Source: Alphaproteobacteria bacterium MarineAlpha9_Bin3
Lineage (GTDB): Bacteria; Pseudomonadota; Alphaproteobacteria; TMED109
Direction of reading: 5' to 3'
NCBI GenBank assembly: GCA_002937655.1
Contig: PTKH01000006.1
Location: 1 to 61,001, forward strand
DNA: 61,001 nt
The notes under the pieces are model-generated. The model had not been told where the DNA came from, did not search any database, and saw nothing but the letters and a program-made list of their open reading frames with translations. Of the stretch, positions 27,607 to 35,851 are shown in pieces. Each line of letters starts with the position of its first letter. Positions within the stretch are counted from its first letter, which is position 1. A program made the translations under genes and the position numbers.

Positions 27607-28788
27607 TTAGAAATTATACCCCATGCCCATATTAAAGCCTTGAACTGCTGTAGAACCGAAAGTTTTCTTTCTTTCCCAGTCTGCTTTAAGTACAGCTTGG
27701 TCTGTTAGCCACCAGTTAACACCAAATGTGCTCATAGTGATGTTATTTTTAGTTGTAGTAGCATTTTTTGTACCTGCTTTATCGTCCCACTCTTGTCTTC
27801 TAAACATTACTCCAAGACTTTGAGTTTCAGTTACGTCCCAACGATAGCTTCCTTCAGCATACCAGCCCCATTGATGATTACGGCCGTTCTCTGCACACTG
27901 ATTAGCGTCAGTAAGTACTGGTGGACAATCTAGGTCCCATTGACCATAAAATGCTCTAGTACCAAAGCCTCTAGAAGGCATATAGTTTGCATGTACTGCA
28001 TACATCTTACCAGTAACTTGAGGTCCTGATTGTCCCTCATTCATATCTGGCTCATAGTCCCATGAGAAACCAAGTTCTAACCCAGGATAAGCACCAGTAT
28101 ATCTAACAGCACCAGAATAAGCTTCTTTATTCATTGTAGCAGAACCAACTTTATCTCTACCGGCACGAATATCACCTTGAGTAGATGTTAAACTAGAGTG
28201 AACACCTGCAATTATAGTTAAATCCATATCTGGAATTACATGAGTTGCTTGAAAACCACCTTCCCAACGTGTGTTGGAACAGATTTCTTTTTCCACTACA
28301 TTTCTCTCTACACCATAAAAGGTAGGAGGCTCATGTATTTCATTTGTAATACCACATGGAATTAAGAACAAACCGTATTTCATATTTGTGTTAGGTAAGC
28401 CATATTCACCCCAATTATGGTCAAGATAAGCTTGCTCAAGCTCAACTTCACCGACTTTACCTTCACCAGCTATACTATGCTCTAATTCAAACTCTGAAGC
28501 CATGCTCACAGAATCGTTAAATTGATGATTTATGAATAAAACGTATCTATGAAAGTCTATAGATCCTGAGCCGTTATTATTGTTATAATGTAATTCACCA
28601 TAACCACCAACGGCAGTTTTAGTCCACCAACCAGCAGTGCCACTAGCTTCTGCACTATCTTCTAGGTCGTCTATTCTATCTTGTAAATCTTTCATTGCAT
28701 CTTGTAAATCACTCATGTCATCTGCCATTGAATTAAAAGCAAACAAAGAAGCAATTAAAAACACGAACATTTTGAAAAATTTGTCCAT
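27607..28788 (-). CDS. Outer-membrane porin with N-terminal coiled coil (porin 2)
   Basis: 393 aa from ATG 28788, which has a strong SD (AAGGAG, 6 nt away). The signal peptide (FFKMFVFLIASLFAFNSMA) is followed by a short heptad segment, MSDLQDAMKDLQDRIDDLED. The barrel starts AVGGYGELHYNN and ends GMGYNF. The N-terminal coiled coil resembles trimerising segments of phosphate-selective (OprO/OprP-like) porins. The barrel resembles that class too, but the substrate is unknown. Genomic context (Fur-like sites, imelysin, cytochrome) suggests a role in iron-limited growth. Confidence 0.85.
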   Translation of the reverse strand: MDKFFKMFVFLIASLFAFNSMADDMSDLQDAMKDLQDRIDDLEDSAEASGTAGWWTKTAVGGYGELHYNNNNGSGSIDFHRYVLFINHQFNDSVSMASEFELEHSIAGEGKVGEVELEQAYLDHNWGEYGLPNTNMKYGLFLIPCGITNEIHEPPTFYGVERNVVEKEICSNTRWEGGFQATHVIPDMDLTIIAGVHSSLTSTQGDIRAGRDKVGSATMNKEAYSGAVRYTGAYPGLELGFSWDYEPDMNEGQSGPQVTGKMYAVHANYMPSRGFGTRAFYGQWDLDCPPVLTDANQCAENGRNHQWGWYAEGSYRWDVTETQSLGVMFRRQEWDDKAGTKNATTTKNNITMSTFGVNWWLTDQAVLKADWERKKTFGSTAVQGFNMGMGYNF

Positions 28789-28867
28789 TATCTTCTCCTT
28801 GTAATTGTTTAAAAACCTACTTAATTCTCGCAATCCCCCAAAATACTAATTTAATATTCCAATTGGG

Positions 28868-28885
28868 AATGAGAATCAGTATTAG
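28868..28885. promoter_or_regulatory. Fur-like operator, copy 1
   Basis: AATGAGAATCAGTATTAG. The core TGAGAATCAGTATTA matches 11 of the 14 half-site bases of the 7-1-7 Fur consensus TGATAAT-N-ATTATCA. It lies just downstream of the minus-strand -10, over the expected start of porin 2 transcription. It is one copy of an 18-bp direct repeat (AATGAGAAT-N4-ATTAG). Confidence 0.6.
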
Positions 28886-28896
28886 TTGCACTTTTT

Positions 28897-28925
28897 TTTA
28901 TAATGAGAATGCGAATTAGTGTCAA
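28897..28925 (-). promoter_or_regulatory. Minus-strand promoter of porin 2
   Basis: On the minus strand, TTGACA (28925-28920), a 17-bp spacer, then TATAAA (28902-28897). The spacing is ideal. The second Fur-like copy occupies exactly the spacer, so repressor binding would block polymerase. Confidence 0.65.
28902..28919. promoter_or_regulatory. Fur-like operator, copy 2
   Basis: AATGAGAATGCGAATTAG, the second copy of AATGAGAAT-N4-ATTAG, 34 bp from copy 1 (about three helical turns, so on the same DNA face). The right Fur half-site is weaker than in copy 1. It falls between -35 and -10 of the porin 2 promoter. Confidence 0.55.
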
Positions 28926-28962
28926 AGATAATTCCAACAAATCTGCCGTTTTAATTAAATGC

Positions 28963-28980
28963 TGTTGCAAAAATACAACA
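28963..28980. promoter_or_regulatory. 18-bp palindrome in the porin 2/imelysin control region
   Basis: TGTTGCAAAAATACAACA. Its 7-bp arms are identical to the element at 12740-12757 upstream of porin 1; only the 4-bp centre differs. It is about 80 bp upstream of the porin 2 start point and about 90 bp upstream of the imelysin start point. This 306-bp gap (28789-29094) has no ORF of note and is filled by control elements. Confidence 0.55.
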
Positions 28981-29024
28981 AGAAAAAAAGCAAAAAATTT
29001 CACTTTTCCATGGCAAAAATATTA

Positions 29025-29054
29025 TTGACACTAATATTTAGTCGCATATATAAT
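29025..29054 (+). promoter_or_regulatory. Plus-strand promoter of imelysin-cytochrome operon
   Basis: TTGACA (29025-29030), an 18-bp spacer, then TATAAT (29049-29054), both perfect hexamers. The 11-bp sequence TTGACACTAAT at the -35 is repeated in inverted orientation at 28915-28925, the -35 of the divergent porin 2 promoter. This suggests a shared control site. Confidence 0.75.
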
Positions 29055-29094
29055 ATGTACCTATTTGTTTTTATATAAAAAAAGGGAAAGAAAG

Positions 29095-30249
29095 ATGTTT
29101 AAAATTAGGTTTGCTGTTTTAATGCCAGTATTGTTCGTGTTTTTATTTTTAGGAAAATCCGCATATACTGCAAATGAGAGCTTAAATAGTCTTGCAAAGA
29201 GCTATGCCAGTCTTGTAAGCCACTATTATGATGAAGTTGCTTTAAAAACAAAAAGCCTTCACAAATCAATTGTGCAATTTACAGAAAACCCAAATAACAG
29301 CAATTTTAACGAAGCAAAAAATAAATGGATAGAAGCCAGAATGGTTTATGGCATAACAGAAGCTTTTCGTTTTTATGGAGGACCCATTGATGGCGTTAAT
29401 CAATACGGAGAAGAAGGTCCAGAAGGTTTGATAAATGCTTGGCCGTTAAATGAAGCCTATATAGATTATGTCAAGGGCAGTCCTAACGCAGGAATTGTCA
29501 ACAACATGACTATAGATATAAATAAGGAAACTATTATTGCTGCAAATATGTCTGAAGATGATGCTGACGTTTCTACAGGCTGGCACGCCATAGAGTTTTT
29601 ACTTTGGGGCCAGGACTTTTCTCTAGAAACAGCTGGCAAGAGAGAATATACTGATTACCTGCCTGAGAATGATACAAACAAAAGAAGAAAAGAATTTCTT
29701 CTAGCAGCAAGTAGTTTATTACTAGAGCATGTAAATTGGTTGGCTGATGAATGGTCTAAAGAAGGAGAAGGAAGAAAAAGTTTTTTAGCGAAGAATGATC
29801 CTGGCGGAGCAATTCTCACAGGTATTGCCACATTAGCGGGTTTTGAACTATCTTCTGAAAGAATAGCAACGGCGTTAGATTCAGGAGACCCTGAAGACGA
29901 GCATTCTTGTTTTAGCGACCAAACTCATAATGATGTTAAAGCAAACTTTAATGGAATTAAAAATGTTTATTTAGGAAAAGGATTAAACGGTTTAAATTTC
30001 ACCCCTTCAATTTCTGAATTTGTTATGGATAAAAATATGAAATTACATGAAGATATTATGCAAGTTTTAAATAGCACGAATAATTCTATAAATAATATTA
30101 CAGTTCCTTTTGACAAAATGCTTTCTGAGCCTAAAGATGGTCCTGGCAGACAAGCTGCCGAAAAAACTGTTAGCAACTTGTTAGTTCTTGCAGAAAACTT
30201 TAAGGAAGCAGGTAAAAATCTAAATTGGAACGTAATTATCGCCGAATAA
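29095..30249 (+). CDS. Imelysin-family (M75/IrpA-like) periplasmic protein
   Basis: 384 aa from ATG 29095. The signal peptide (FKIRFAVLMPVLFVFLFLGKSAYTA) is followed by an all-helical imelysin domain with the GxHxxE signature in GWHAIEFLLWG, plus GPEGLINAWPLNE and TLAGFELSSERI. Despite the M75 label, family members are mostly iron-regulated periplasmic proteins thought to bind metal. It belongs to the COG3487 (IrpA-like) group, supported by its neighbour, the COG3488 di-heme protein. An ORF start at 29065 (+10 aa) is possible, but the signal peptide fits ATG 29095 better. Confidence 0.9.
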   Translation: MFKIRFAVLMPVLFVFLFLGKSAYTANESLNSLAKSYASLVSHYYDEVALKTKSLHKSIVQFTENPNNSNFNEAKNKWIEARMVYGITEAFRFYGGPIDGVNQYGEEGPEGLINAWPLNEAYIDYVKGSPNAGIVNNMTIDINKETIIAANMSEDDADVSTGWHAIEFLLWGQDFSLETAGKREYTDYLPENDTNKRRKEFLLAASSLLLEHVNWLADEWSKEGEGRKSFLAKNDPGGAILTGIATLAGFELSSERIATALDSGDPEDEHSCFSDQTHNDVKANFNGIKNVYLGKGLNGLNFTPSISEFVMDKNMKLHEDIMQVLNSTNNSINNITVPFDKMLSEPKDGPGRQAAEKTVSNLLVLAENFKEAGKNLNWNVIIAE

Positions 30250-31619
30250 ATATTTTTTTTACAAGTTTAGTAATATTATTCTCTGTATTACTTTTTTTAT
30301 CTATTAATAAAATTAGTAGTAAAGAATTATATGAGAATATGGATAAAGAAATATCTGTCAATAGAGAAACTAGGGAGTCTTTTGCTGCCCCTATTCCATC
30401 TTTATCATTATCCAAAATGCGTTTATTTACAGGAGGCCGGCATCTATTTCGCCGTTCATGGACTCCCGCTCCCAGCTCAGTGGAAAGCTTGGACGGTTTG
30501 GGGCCAGTGTTTAACCGTGTTAGCTGTTCCGGTTGCCATGTAAAAGATGGAAGAGGAAGACCGCCTAAAGCTGATGGGAAATTTAGATCTATGGTAATTA
30601 AGCTTTCGCTTTTGAATAACAATAAAATCTATCCAGACCCTAACTATGGCTACCAGTTAAATGATAAATCTATATTGGGGGTTCCTTTTGAGGGAAAGGC
30701 TAAAATAGAATATTCCTTAATCGATATAAAGCTAGCTGATGGAACGATCAAAAAATTGTCCGAACCATACATTACTTTTAACTCTTTATCCTTTGGTAAA
30801 TTCCATGACGACACAGAGTTTTCAGGTAGAGTCGCGCCTGTTGTGTTTGGCTTAGGTCTTTTAGAAGCAATCTCCGATGAAGATATACTCAAAAAAGCAG
30901 ACCCAGACGACATAGACAATGATGGAATATCGGGCCGCGTACATTATATTTTGGACGCACCAAGTAAAGAAAATATGATAGGTAAATTTGGTTGGAAAGC
31001 AACAAGAGCCACTTTACTTCATCATATAACTGGGGCAGCTTCGCAAGATATGGGCCTTACATCAAATATCTTTCCTAAGACGAACTGCACAAAAATACAA
31101 AAGTCTTGCCTGGAACAAATTAATGGGGGACAGCCAGAAATTTCAGATGCTCAAATAGAGCGCTTACTTGTTTATATGCAAACTCTAGCGCCACCAAGAC
31201 AAAGAAATAAAGATGAAAATAATATTCTTGAAGGTAGAGGATTATTTAAAAAAATAGGTTGTGAAAATTGCCATACCTCTTCTTATAAAACTGGAGTTCA
31301 TCCACAGCACCCTGAATTAAGCCATAGAATTATTAAGCCTTACAGTGATTTTTTACTACATGATATGGGAGAAGGTTTAGATGATGGCGTCAATGAAGAC
31401 AGCGCCAAAAGTTATGAATGGAAAACTCCTCCACTATGGGGTATAGGACTTGTAAAAACAGTTAACAAGCATACTAGATTTTTACACGATGGGCGTGCAA
31501 AATCAATTGAAGAAGCCATTTTATGGCATGGGGGAGAAGGCAAAAAAGCAAAGGATAATTATATTTCCCTAAACCAAAAAAATAGGAAAAAAATATTAGA
31601 CTTTCTTAACTCATTATAA
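30225..31619 (+). CDS. Di-heme c-type cytochrome, thiol-oxidoreductase-like (COG3488)
   Basis: 464 aa. An N-terminal membrane anchor or signal (about residues 10-28) is followed by two CxxCH heme sites, CSGCH (101-105) and CENCH (about 346-350). SLDGLGPVFNRVSC and TRFLHDGRAKSIEEAILWHGGEG match the DHOR family next to imelysins. It resides in the periplasm. The start is TTG 30225, overlapping the imelysin gene by 25 nt, because no ATG or GTG supplies a signal sequence. The family name thiol oxidoreductase is historical and activity is unproven. The gene ends 1 nt from the convergent rho. Confidence 0.9.
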   Translation: MERNYRRINIFFTSLVILFSVLLFLSINKISSKELYENMDKEISVNRETRESFAAPIPSLSLSKMRLFTGGRHLFRRSWTPAPSSVESLDGLGPVFNRVSCSGCHVKDGRGRPPKADGKFRSMVIKLSLLNNNKIYPDPNYGYQLNDKSILGVPFEGKAKIEYSLIDIKLADGTIKKLSEPYITFNSLSFGKFHDDTEFSGRVAPVVFGLGLLEAISDEDILKKADPDDIDNDGISGRVHYILDAPSKENMIGKFGWKATRATLLHHITGAASQDMGLTSNIFPKTNCTKIQKSCLEQINGGQPEISDAQIERLLVYMQTLAPPRQRNKDENNILEGRGLFKKIGCENCHTSSYKTGVHPQHPELSHRIIKPYSDFLLHDMGEGLDDGVNEDSAKSYEWKTPPLWGIGLVKTVNKHTRFLHDGRAKSIEEAILWHGGEGKKAKDNYISLNQKNRKKILDFLNSL

Positions 31620-32885
31620 TCACTGATTCATGCTATCGAAAAACTCTGAATTAGTTTTTGTTCCTTTTAATTTATCAACTAAGAAGTCCATTGCGTCGCT
31701 CATGCCCATAGGGCCCAAAATTCTTCTTAACATCCACATTTTTGATAAATCCCCCTTTTCAACTAGAAGCTCTTCTTTTCGAGTTCCTGATTTTGCTATA
31801 TCTATTGCAGGGAAAGTCCTCTTATCCGCAAGTTTCCTGTCAAGAACAATCTCAGAGTTACCAGTGCCTTTAAATTCCTCAAAGATAACTTCGTCCATTC
31901 TTGACCCTGTTTCAATTAATGCAGACGCTATTATAGTAAGAGAGCCTCCTCCTTCAATATTTCTTGCTGCACCAAAAAATCTTTTAGGCTTCTGAAGGGC
32001 ATTAGCATCTACTCCTCCTGTTAACACTTTACCTGAGGAGGGAACTACTGTGTTATATGCTCTTCCTAATCGAGTTATAGAATCTAACAATATAACAACA
32101 TCTCTTCCATGCTCTACTAATCTCTTGGCTTTTGAAATAACCATTTCTGCTACCTGAACATGTCTCATAGCGGGCTCATCAAAAGTAGATGATATAACTT
32201 CTCCTTTAACTGAGCGCTGCATATCTGTAACTTCTTCTGGCCTTTCGTCTATTAAGAGAACTAAAAGATATATTTCTGGGTGATTTTTTTCTATTGAATG
32301 TGCAATATTTTGCAATAACACTGTTTTCCCTGTTCTTGGTGGAGCTACAATTAAACCTCTTTGCCCTTTGCCTAATGGGCTTACCAGCTCAATTACCCTG
32401 CAAGAATTATCGCGATTCTTGTCTGGTTTTTCAGAATCAATTTCAAGCTTAATTCTTTCTTCAGGATATAATGGTGTTAGATTTTCAAAACGCACTTTGT
32501 GCTTTACCTTGTCAGGTGAATCAAAATTAATTTTATCTATCTTTAATAAAGCAAAGTATCTTTCTCCGTCCTTAGGTTGCCTAATTTGTCCTTCAATAGT
32601 GTCTCCCGTTCTTAAACCAAACTTTCTAACCTGAGAAGGAGAAACATAAATGTCGTCTGGACCAGGTAAATAATTACTTTCCGGAGCTCTTAAAAAACCA
32701 AACCCATCAGGAAGAATTTCGATTACGCCGTCACCGTTAATTATATCTCCATTATCTGCCAAATTTTTTAAAATAGAAAACATTAAATCTTGTTTTCTTC
32801 TATTTGATGCGTTTTCTACCCCTTTTTCTTCAGCAAAAAGGATTAGGTCTGCAGGAGACATTTGTTTAAGTTCTTTTAAGTGCAT
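31620..32885 (-). CDS. rho: Transcription termination factor Rho
   Basis: 421 aa. It has the N-terminal Rho-N helix bundle ([20 protein letters not shown]), the cold-shock RNA-binding domain ([20 protein letters not shown]), Walker [17 protein letters not shown], Walker [17 protein letters not shown], and a Q/R-loop region [14 protein letters not shown]. It is the hexameric RNA helicase that ends transcription. Its location between mnmE and the hem genes near the origin is typical of alphaproteobacteria, but here a 7-kb block separates it from mnmE. The 169-bp leader upstream is AT-rich with no confident attenuator. Confidence 0.98.
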   Translation of the reverse strand: MHLKELKQMSPADLILFAEEKGVENASNRRKQDLMFSILKNLADNGDIINGDGVIEILPDGFGFLRAPESNYLPGPDDIYVSPSQVRKFGLRTGDTIEGQIRQPKDGERYFALLKIDKINFDSPDKVKHKVRFENLTPLYPEERIKLEIDSEKPDKNRDNSCRVIELVSPLGKGQRGLIVAPPRTGKTVLLQNIAHSIEKNHPEIYLLVLLIDERPEEVTDMQRSVKGEVISSTFDEPAMRHVQVAEMVISKAKRLVEHGRDVVILLDSITRLGRAYNTVVPSSGKVLTGGVDANALQKPKRFFGAARNIEGGGSLTIIASALIETGSRMDEVIFEEFKGTGNSEIVLDRKLADKRTFPAIDIAKSGTRKEELLVEKGDLSKMWMLRRILGPMGMSDAMDFLVDKLKGTKTNSEFFDSMNQ

Positions 32886-33054
32886 TATTAGTCCTATTAT
32901 TTTAATAAATATTTTTTTAATGATTATAAAATTTAAGTGATTAAATAACTAGAATAGTTGCCTGGCTATTTTCAAGCTCGGTATTATATATTATTATAAA
33001 TAATTAATAAATGTCAAAATATAAATAATTAAAATTCTATCTGCATATTTTATA

Positions 33055-33570
33055 TTATAATTTTTTACAAAAATCATCCACTCTTTGCCAATCTGTAAAA
33101 TCATATGCACCATTTAGATTTGTTGGCCCTTTAGTTACCCACATAATGAAGCATATCATAAGTCTATCTATCAAATTATATTTCTTATAATCAATTTTAC
33201 CTGCAAAAACTCCAAGGTGTTTTGGTTCCCATTTAGTTATCTTTAAGAATTTTTGTATGTACGGATTATTTTTGGGCGAACTTTTATTTGTTTTACGAGC
33301 TACTACATTTACTGAGAAGAAGGCATTATCTATTTTATCTAGTAAAGTTTTATTTTCTTTTATAAACTTATAAACATTTGAACGATGTTTTCCGTATCTA
33401 ATGCTTGCTCCAATAATTACAAAGTCATATTTGATAAGCTCTTCTCTACAAATATCTTCTACAGAAATAATTTTTACATTATTGCCTTTATTTAAATTTA
33501 AACGCATTCTCTCACAAATTTTTTGAGTATGTCCGTCTACACTAGAATATATTATTAAAAATTTTGTCAT
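33055..33570 (-). CDS. hemG: HemG-type protoporphyrinogen IX oxidase (flavodoxin fold)
   Basis: 171 aa from ATG 33570, 7 nt after hemH. The flavodoxin FMN loop IIYSSVDGHTQKI is followed by the HemG hallmarks FVIIGASIRYGKHRS and FFSVNVVARK, YIQKFL, a W-rich loop (ITKWEPKHLGVFAG), a membrane-touching insertion (YNLIDRLMICFIMWV) and TDWQRV. It oxidises protoporphyrinogen IX using a membrane quinone as acceptor. Many alphaproteobacteria carry hemJ at this place, so HemG here is unusual. It forms an operon with hemE and hemH. Confidence 0.9.
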   Translation of the reverse strand: MTKFLIIYSSVDGHTQKICERMRLNLNKGNNVKIISVEDICREELIKYDFVIIGASIRYGKHRSNVYKFIKENKTLLDKIDNAFFSVNVVARKTNKSSPKNNPYIQKFLKITKWEPKHLGVFAGKIDYKKYNLIDRLMICFIMWVTKGPTNLNGAYDFTDWQRVDDFCKKL

Positions 33571-33577
33571 TACATAT

Positions 33578-34582
33578 TCACCAATTGGAACTATGTTTTT
33601 CAACAATGTTTTTAATAAAAGAAGCATGAAGCTGAGAATTATTTAAACAAGGTATATAAGCAAAGTCTTCTCCGCCGGCTTCTATAAAAATATCTTTGTT
33701 TTCTTCATTGATTTCTTCTATAGTTTCTAAACAATCTGCGCTAAATCCAGGAGCTAAAACAATAATATTTTTTATTCCTCTCTTAGGCAGCTCTTCCATT
33801 TTATCACTAGTATAAGGTTGCAGCCATTCATCTGGTCCAAATCTAGATTGAAAAGTAGTAATATATTTTTCTTTTTTAAGTTTCAGTTTTTTAGCAACTA
33901 GTTCTGTCGTTTCTTTACAAAAGAAACCATACGGGTCTCCTTTATTCATATTTCTTTTGGGAATTCCATGATAGCTAAAAACTATTTTTTGCGGTTTTTT
34001 AATTTTTATCTGTTTTTTTAAAGATTCTGCAATAGCTTCCACGTAACCCGCATCTTTATGATAGCCATTAATAAAGATAAGGCTAGGAACCCATCTCCAT
34101 TTTTTTAAAACATTTGTTACGGCATCAAAAACACTTCCGCTAGTAGTCCCAGAATATTGAGGAAAGGTGGGAAATATTATTATTTTATCACATCCTTTTT
34201 TTTTAAGAGATAAGAGCCCTTTCTCTATACTAGGGTTTCCATAGCGCATGGCGAGGACATACTTTATATTATTTTCTGAATTGGAATTTAATCTTTTTAC
34301 TAATCTTTTTGAAAAAACCATTAATGGAGAACCTTCTTTCATCCATACCGTTTTATATAGTTTTCCCGATTTAAGAGGCCTTAAAGTTAAAATAAATAAA
34401 TTTAAAATAAACCACCATAAAAACTTTGGTATTTCTACTACTCTTCCATCTGACAAAAACTCTTTAAGAAATTTTCTTACGTCTAAATAACCATAACTTT
34501 CTGGGGTTCCCAAATTACAGATTAAAACGCCCACATTATTTGGCATTTTATTTTCTTTAATTTTTTCTCCTAAAAAATTCAT
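33578..34582 (-). CDS. hemH: Ferrochelatase
   Basis: 334 aa from ATG 34582. It has GVLICNLGTPESYGYLDVRKFL, the central IIFPTFPQYSGTTSGS, VFSYHGIPKRNM with the metal-binding His, YITTFQSRFGPDEWLQPYT and APGFSADCLETIEEI with the catalytic Glu. It inserts Fe2+ into protoporphyrin IX. ATG 34582 overlaps the hemE stop by 4 nt (ATGA), while ATG 34546 is a shorter alternative matching many family starts. Confidence 0.96.
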   Translation of the reverse strand: MNFLGEKIKENKMPNNVGVLICNLGTPESYGYLDVRKFLKEFLSDGRVVEIPKFLWWFILNLFILTLRPLKSGKLYKTVWMKEGSPLMVFSKRLVKRLNSNSENNIKYVLAMRYGNPSIEKGLLSLKKKGCDKIIIFPTFPQYSGTTSGSVFDAVTNVLKKWRWVPSLIFINGYHKDAGYVEAIAESLKKQIKIKKPQKIVFSYHGIPKRNMNKGDPYGFFCKETTELVAKKLKLKKEKYITTFQSRFGPDEWLQPYTSDKMEELPKRGIKNIIVLAPGFSADCLETIEEINEENKDIFIEAGGEDFAYIPCLNNSQLHASFIKNIVEKHSSNW

Positions 34583-35637
34583 TTTTCCCAATCTCTAATG
34601 ACTTTGATTAATTTATGTATATTTTCAATAGGCGTTTCTTTTATTACCCCATGTCCTAGATTAAAAATATGTTTCAATGAAGAAAAGCTCTCTAATATAT
34701 AATGAATATCTCTCTCCATTTGAATTCCGCCTTTTAATAAAACTTCTGGGTTTAAATTACCTTGCAAACAAATATTACGCATTTTTTTAGATTTTAGATT
34801 ATTTATTAGTTCTAATATATCAACATTTTGGTCTATAGAAAGACAATCAATATTAACATTGTTAACATACTCCAGGTAATAGTTGCCTGCGTTTCTCGGA
34901 AATCCAATTATAGGTATATTAGGATATTTTTTTTTTATATTTTTTATAATTTTTTTATTTGGCTCAATACAAAACCGTTTAAATTTATTTTCCTTTAATG
35001 CTATTTCTGCATGAGATTCAAAAATTTGAATAGCTTCTGCGCCTGCTTCTATTTGTTTTATGAGGTGATCAGAAATAAAAACCTCTAATTTATTTAATAA
35101 TTCCAAAAAAGTTTTTTCATATTTATTAAAAAAATATATACAATTAGAAAAATCTTTACTCCCTTTTCCTTCTATCATATATGCCGCAATAGTAAATGGT
35201 GCTCCTGCAAAACCTATTAACGCTTTTTTTTCTTTAAGCTCACTTTTTACCAAATTTAAACTTTCGTATACTGGTTCTAAATATTCAACATTTGTTAATT
35301 GGAGGTCAAAAACTTCTTTTTCTTCTTTTATTGGTTTTAAACGCGGCCCTTCATTTTCTACAAACCTTAAATCTCTATCACATGCCATAGGTATTGTTAA
35401 AATATCAGAAAAAATAATTGCAGCATCTAAGTCAAATCTATCAAGTGGTTGTAAAGTAACTTCTGCAGATAATTTAGGATTCATGCATAAGTTTAAAAAA
35501 GACCCTGCCTTTTTTCTAATTTCTCTGTATTCTGGTAAATATCTTCCTGCTTGACGCATTAACCAAATAGGCTTTACTGAAGAGTATTTGCCATTTAAAG
35601 TTTTGATAAAACTAGACTTGTTTTTAAATTTATCCAC
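34579..35637 (-). CDS. hemE: Uroporphyrinogen decarboxylase
   Basis: 352 aa. It has the N-terminal signature PIWLMRQAGRYLPEYR, AAIIFSDILTIPMA, GFAGAPFTIAAYMIEG, and HGVIKETP near the C-terminus. It removes four carboxyls from uroporphyrinogen III. The start is GTG 35637, which lies inside a perfect DnaA box (35630-35638). hemE borders the replication origin in several alphaproteobacteria, as it appears to here. Confidence 0.97.
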   Translation of the reverse strand: MDKFKNKSSFIKTLNGKYSSVKPIWLMRQAGRYLPEYREIRKKAGSFLNLCMNPKLSAEVTLQPLDRFDLDAAIIFSDILTIPMACDRDLRFVENEGPRLKPIKEEKEVFDLQLTNVEYLEPVYESLNLVKSELKEKKALIGFAGAPFTIAAYMIEGKGSKDFSNCIYFFNKYEKTFLELLNKLEVFISDHLIKQIEAGAEAIQIFESHAEIALKENKFKRFCIEPNKKIIKNIKKKYPNIPIIGFPRNAGNYYLEYVNNVNIDCLSIDQNVDILELINNLKSKKMRNICLQGNLNPEVLLKGGIQMERDIHYILESFSSLKHIFNLGHGVIKETPIENIHKLIKVIRDWEK

Positions 35638-35851
35638 AGTTGTTCCAAGTTATATATTTATTTTTTATTATAAAGTATAATTGTAGTTGTTAATAGGTAT
35701 AATGGGGATTAAAATTTTATCCACAAAAAGGATAAATTTTATTTATAGCTCCTATAATAAATTTATATGTTTTAGGACTTATTAAGGTAATTAATATAAT
35801 TAATGATTTTTTGTTAACAATTTATAAAAACTGTATAACTTAATAGATGAA
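35630..35851. other. Candidate chromosomal replication origin (oriC)
   Basis: An AT-rich 214-bp gap lies between divergent hemE and the DUF299 gene, the same position as oriC in Caulobacter and Rickettsia. It holds two perfect DnaA boxes TTATCCACA at 35630-35638 and 35717-35725 in the same orientation, 87 bp apart. The second sits in a dyad (TTTATCC, 7 nt, GGATAAA, with AT-rich extension). Further right are T-rich unwinding-like DNA, three TTAA motifs spaced 9 bp (35780-35803) and a GTTAAC dyad near 35815. Genes immediately left are on minus and those right on plus, away from this point. Confidence 0.82.

Noticed and set aside
27582-27607. Inverted repeat AAATAGATTT/AAATCTATTT at the end of porin 2 as a second terminator
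   Set aside because: It overlaps the stop codon, is AT-rich and lacks a T tract on the gene strand. The GC-containing stem at 27509-27557 is the better candidate.
35780-35803. TTAA motifs in the origin as CtrA sites
   Set aside because: CtrA boxes are TTAA-N7-TTAA. Here the spacing is 5 nt, and in such AT-rich DNA TTAA is expected by chance.
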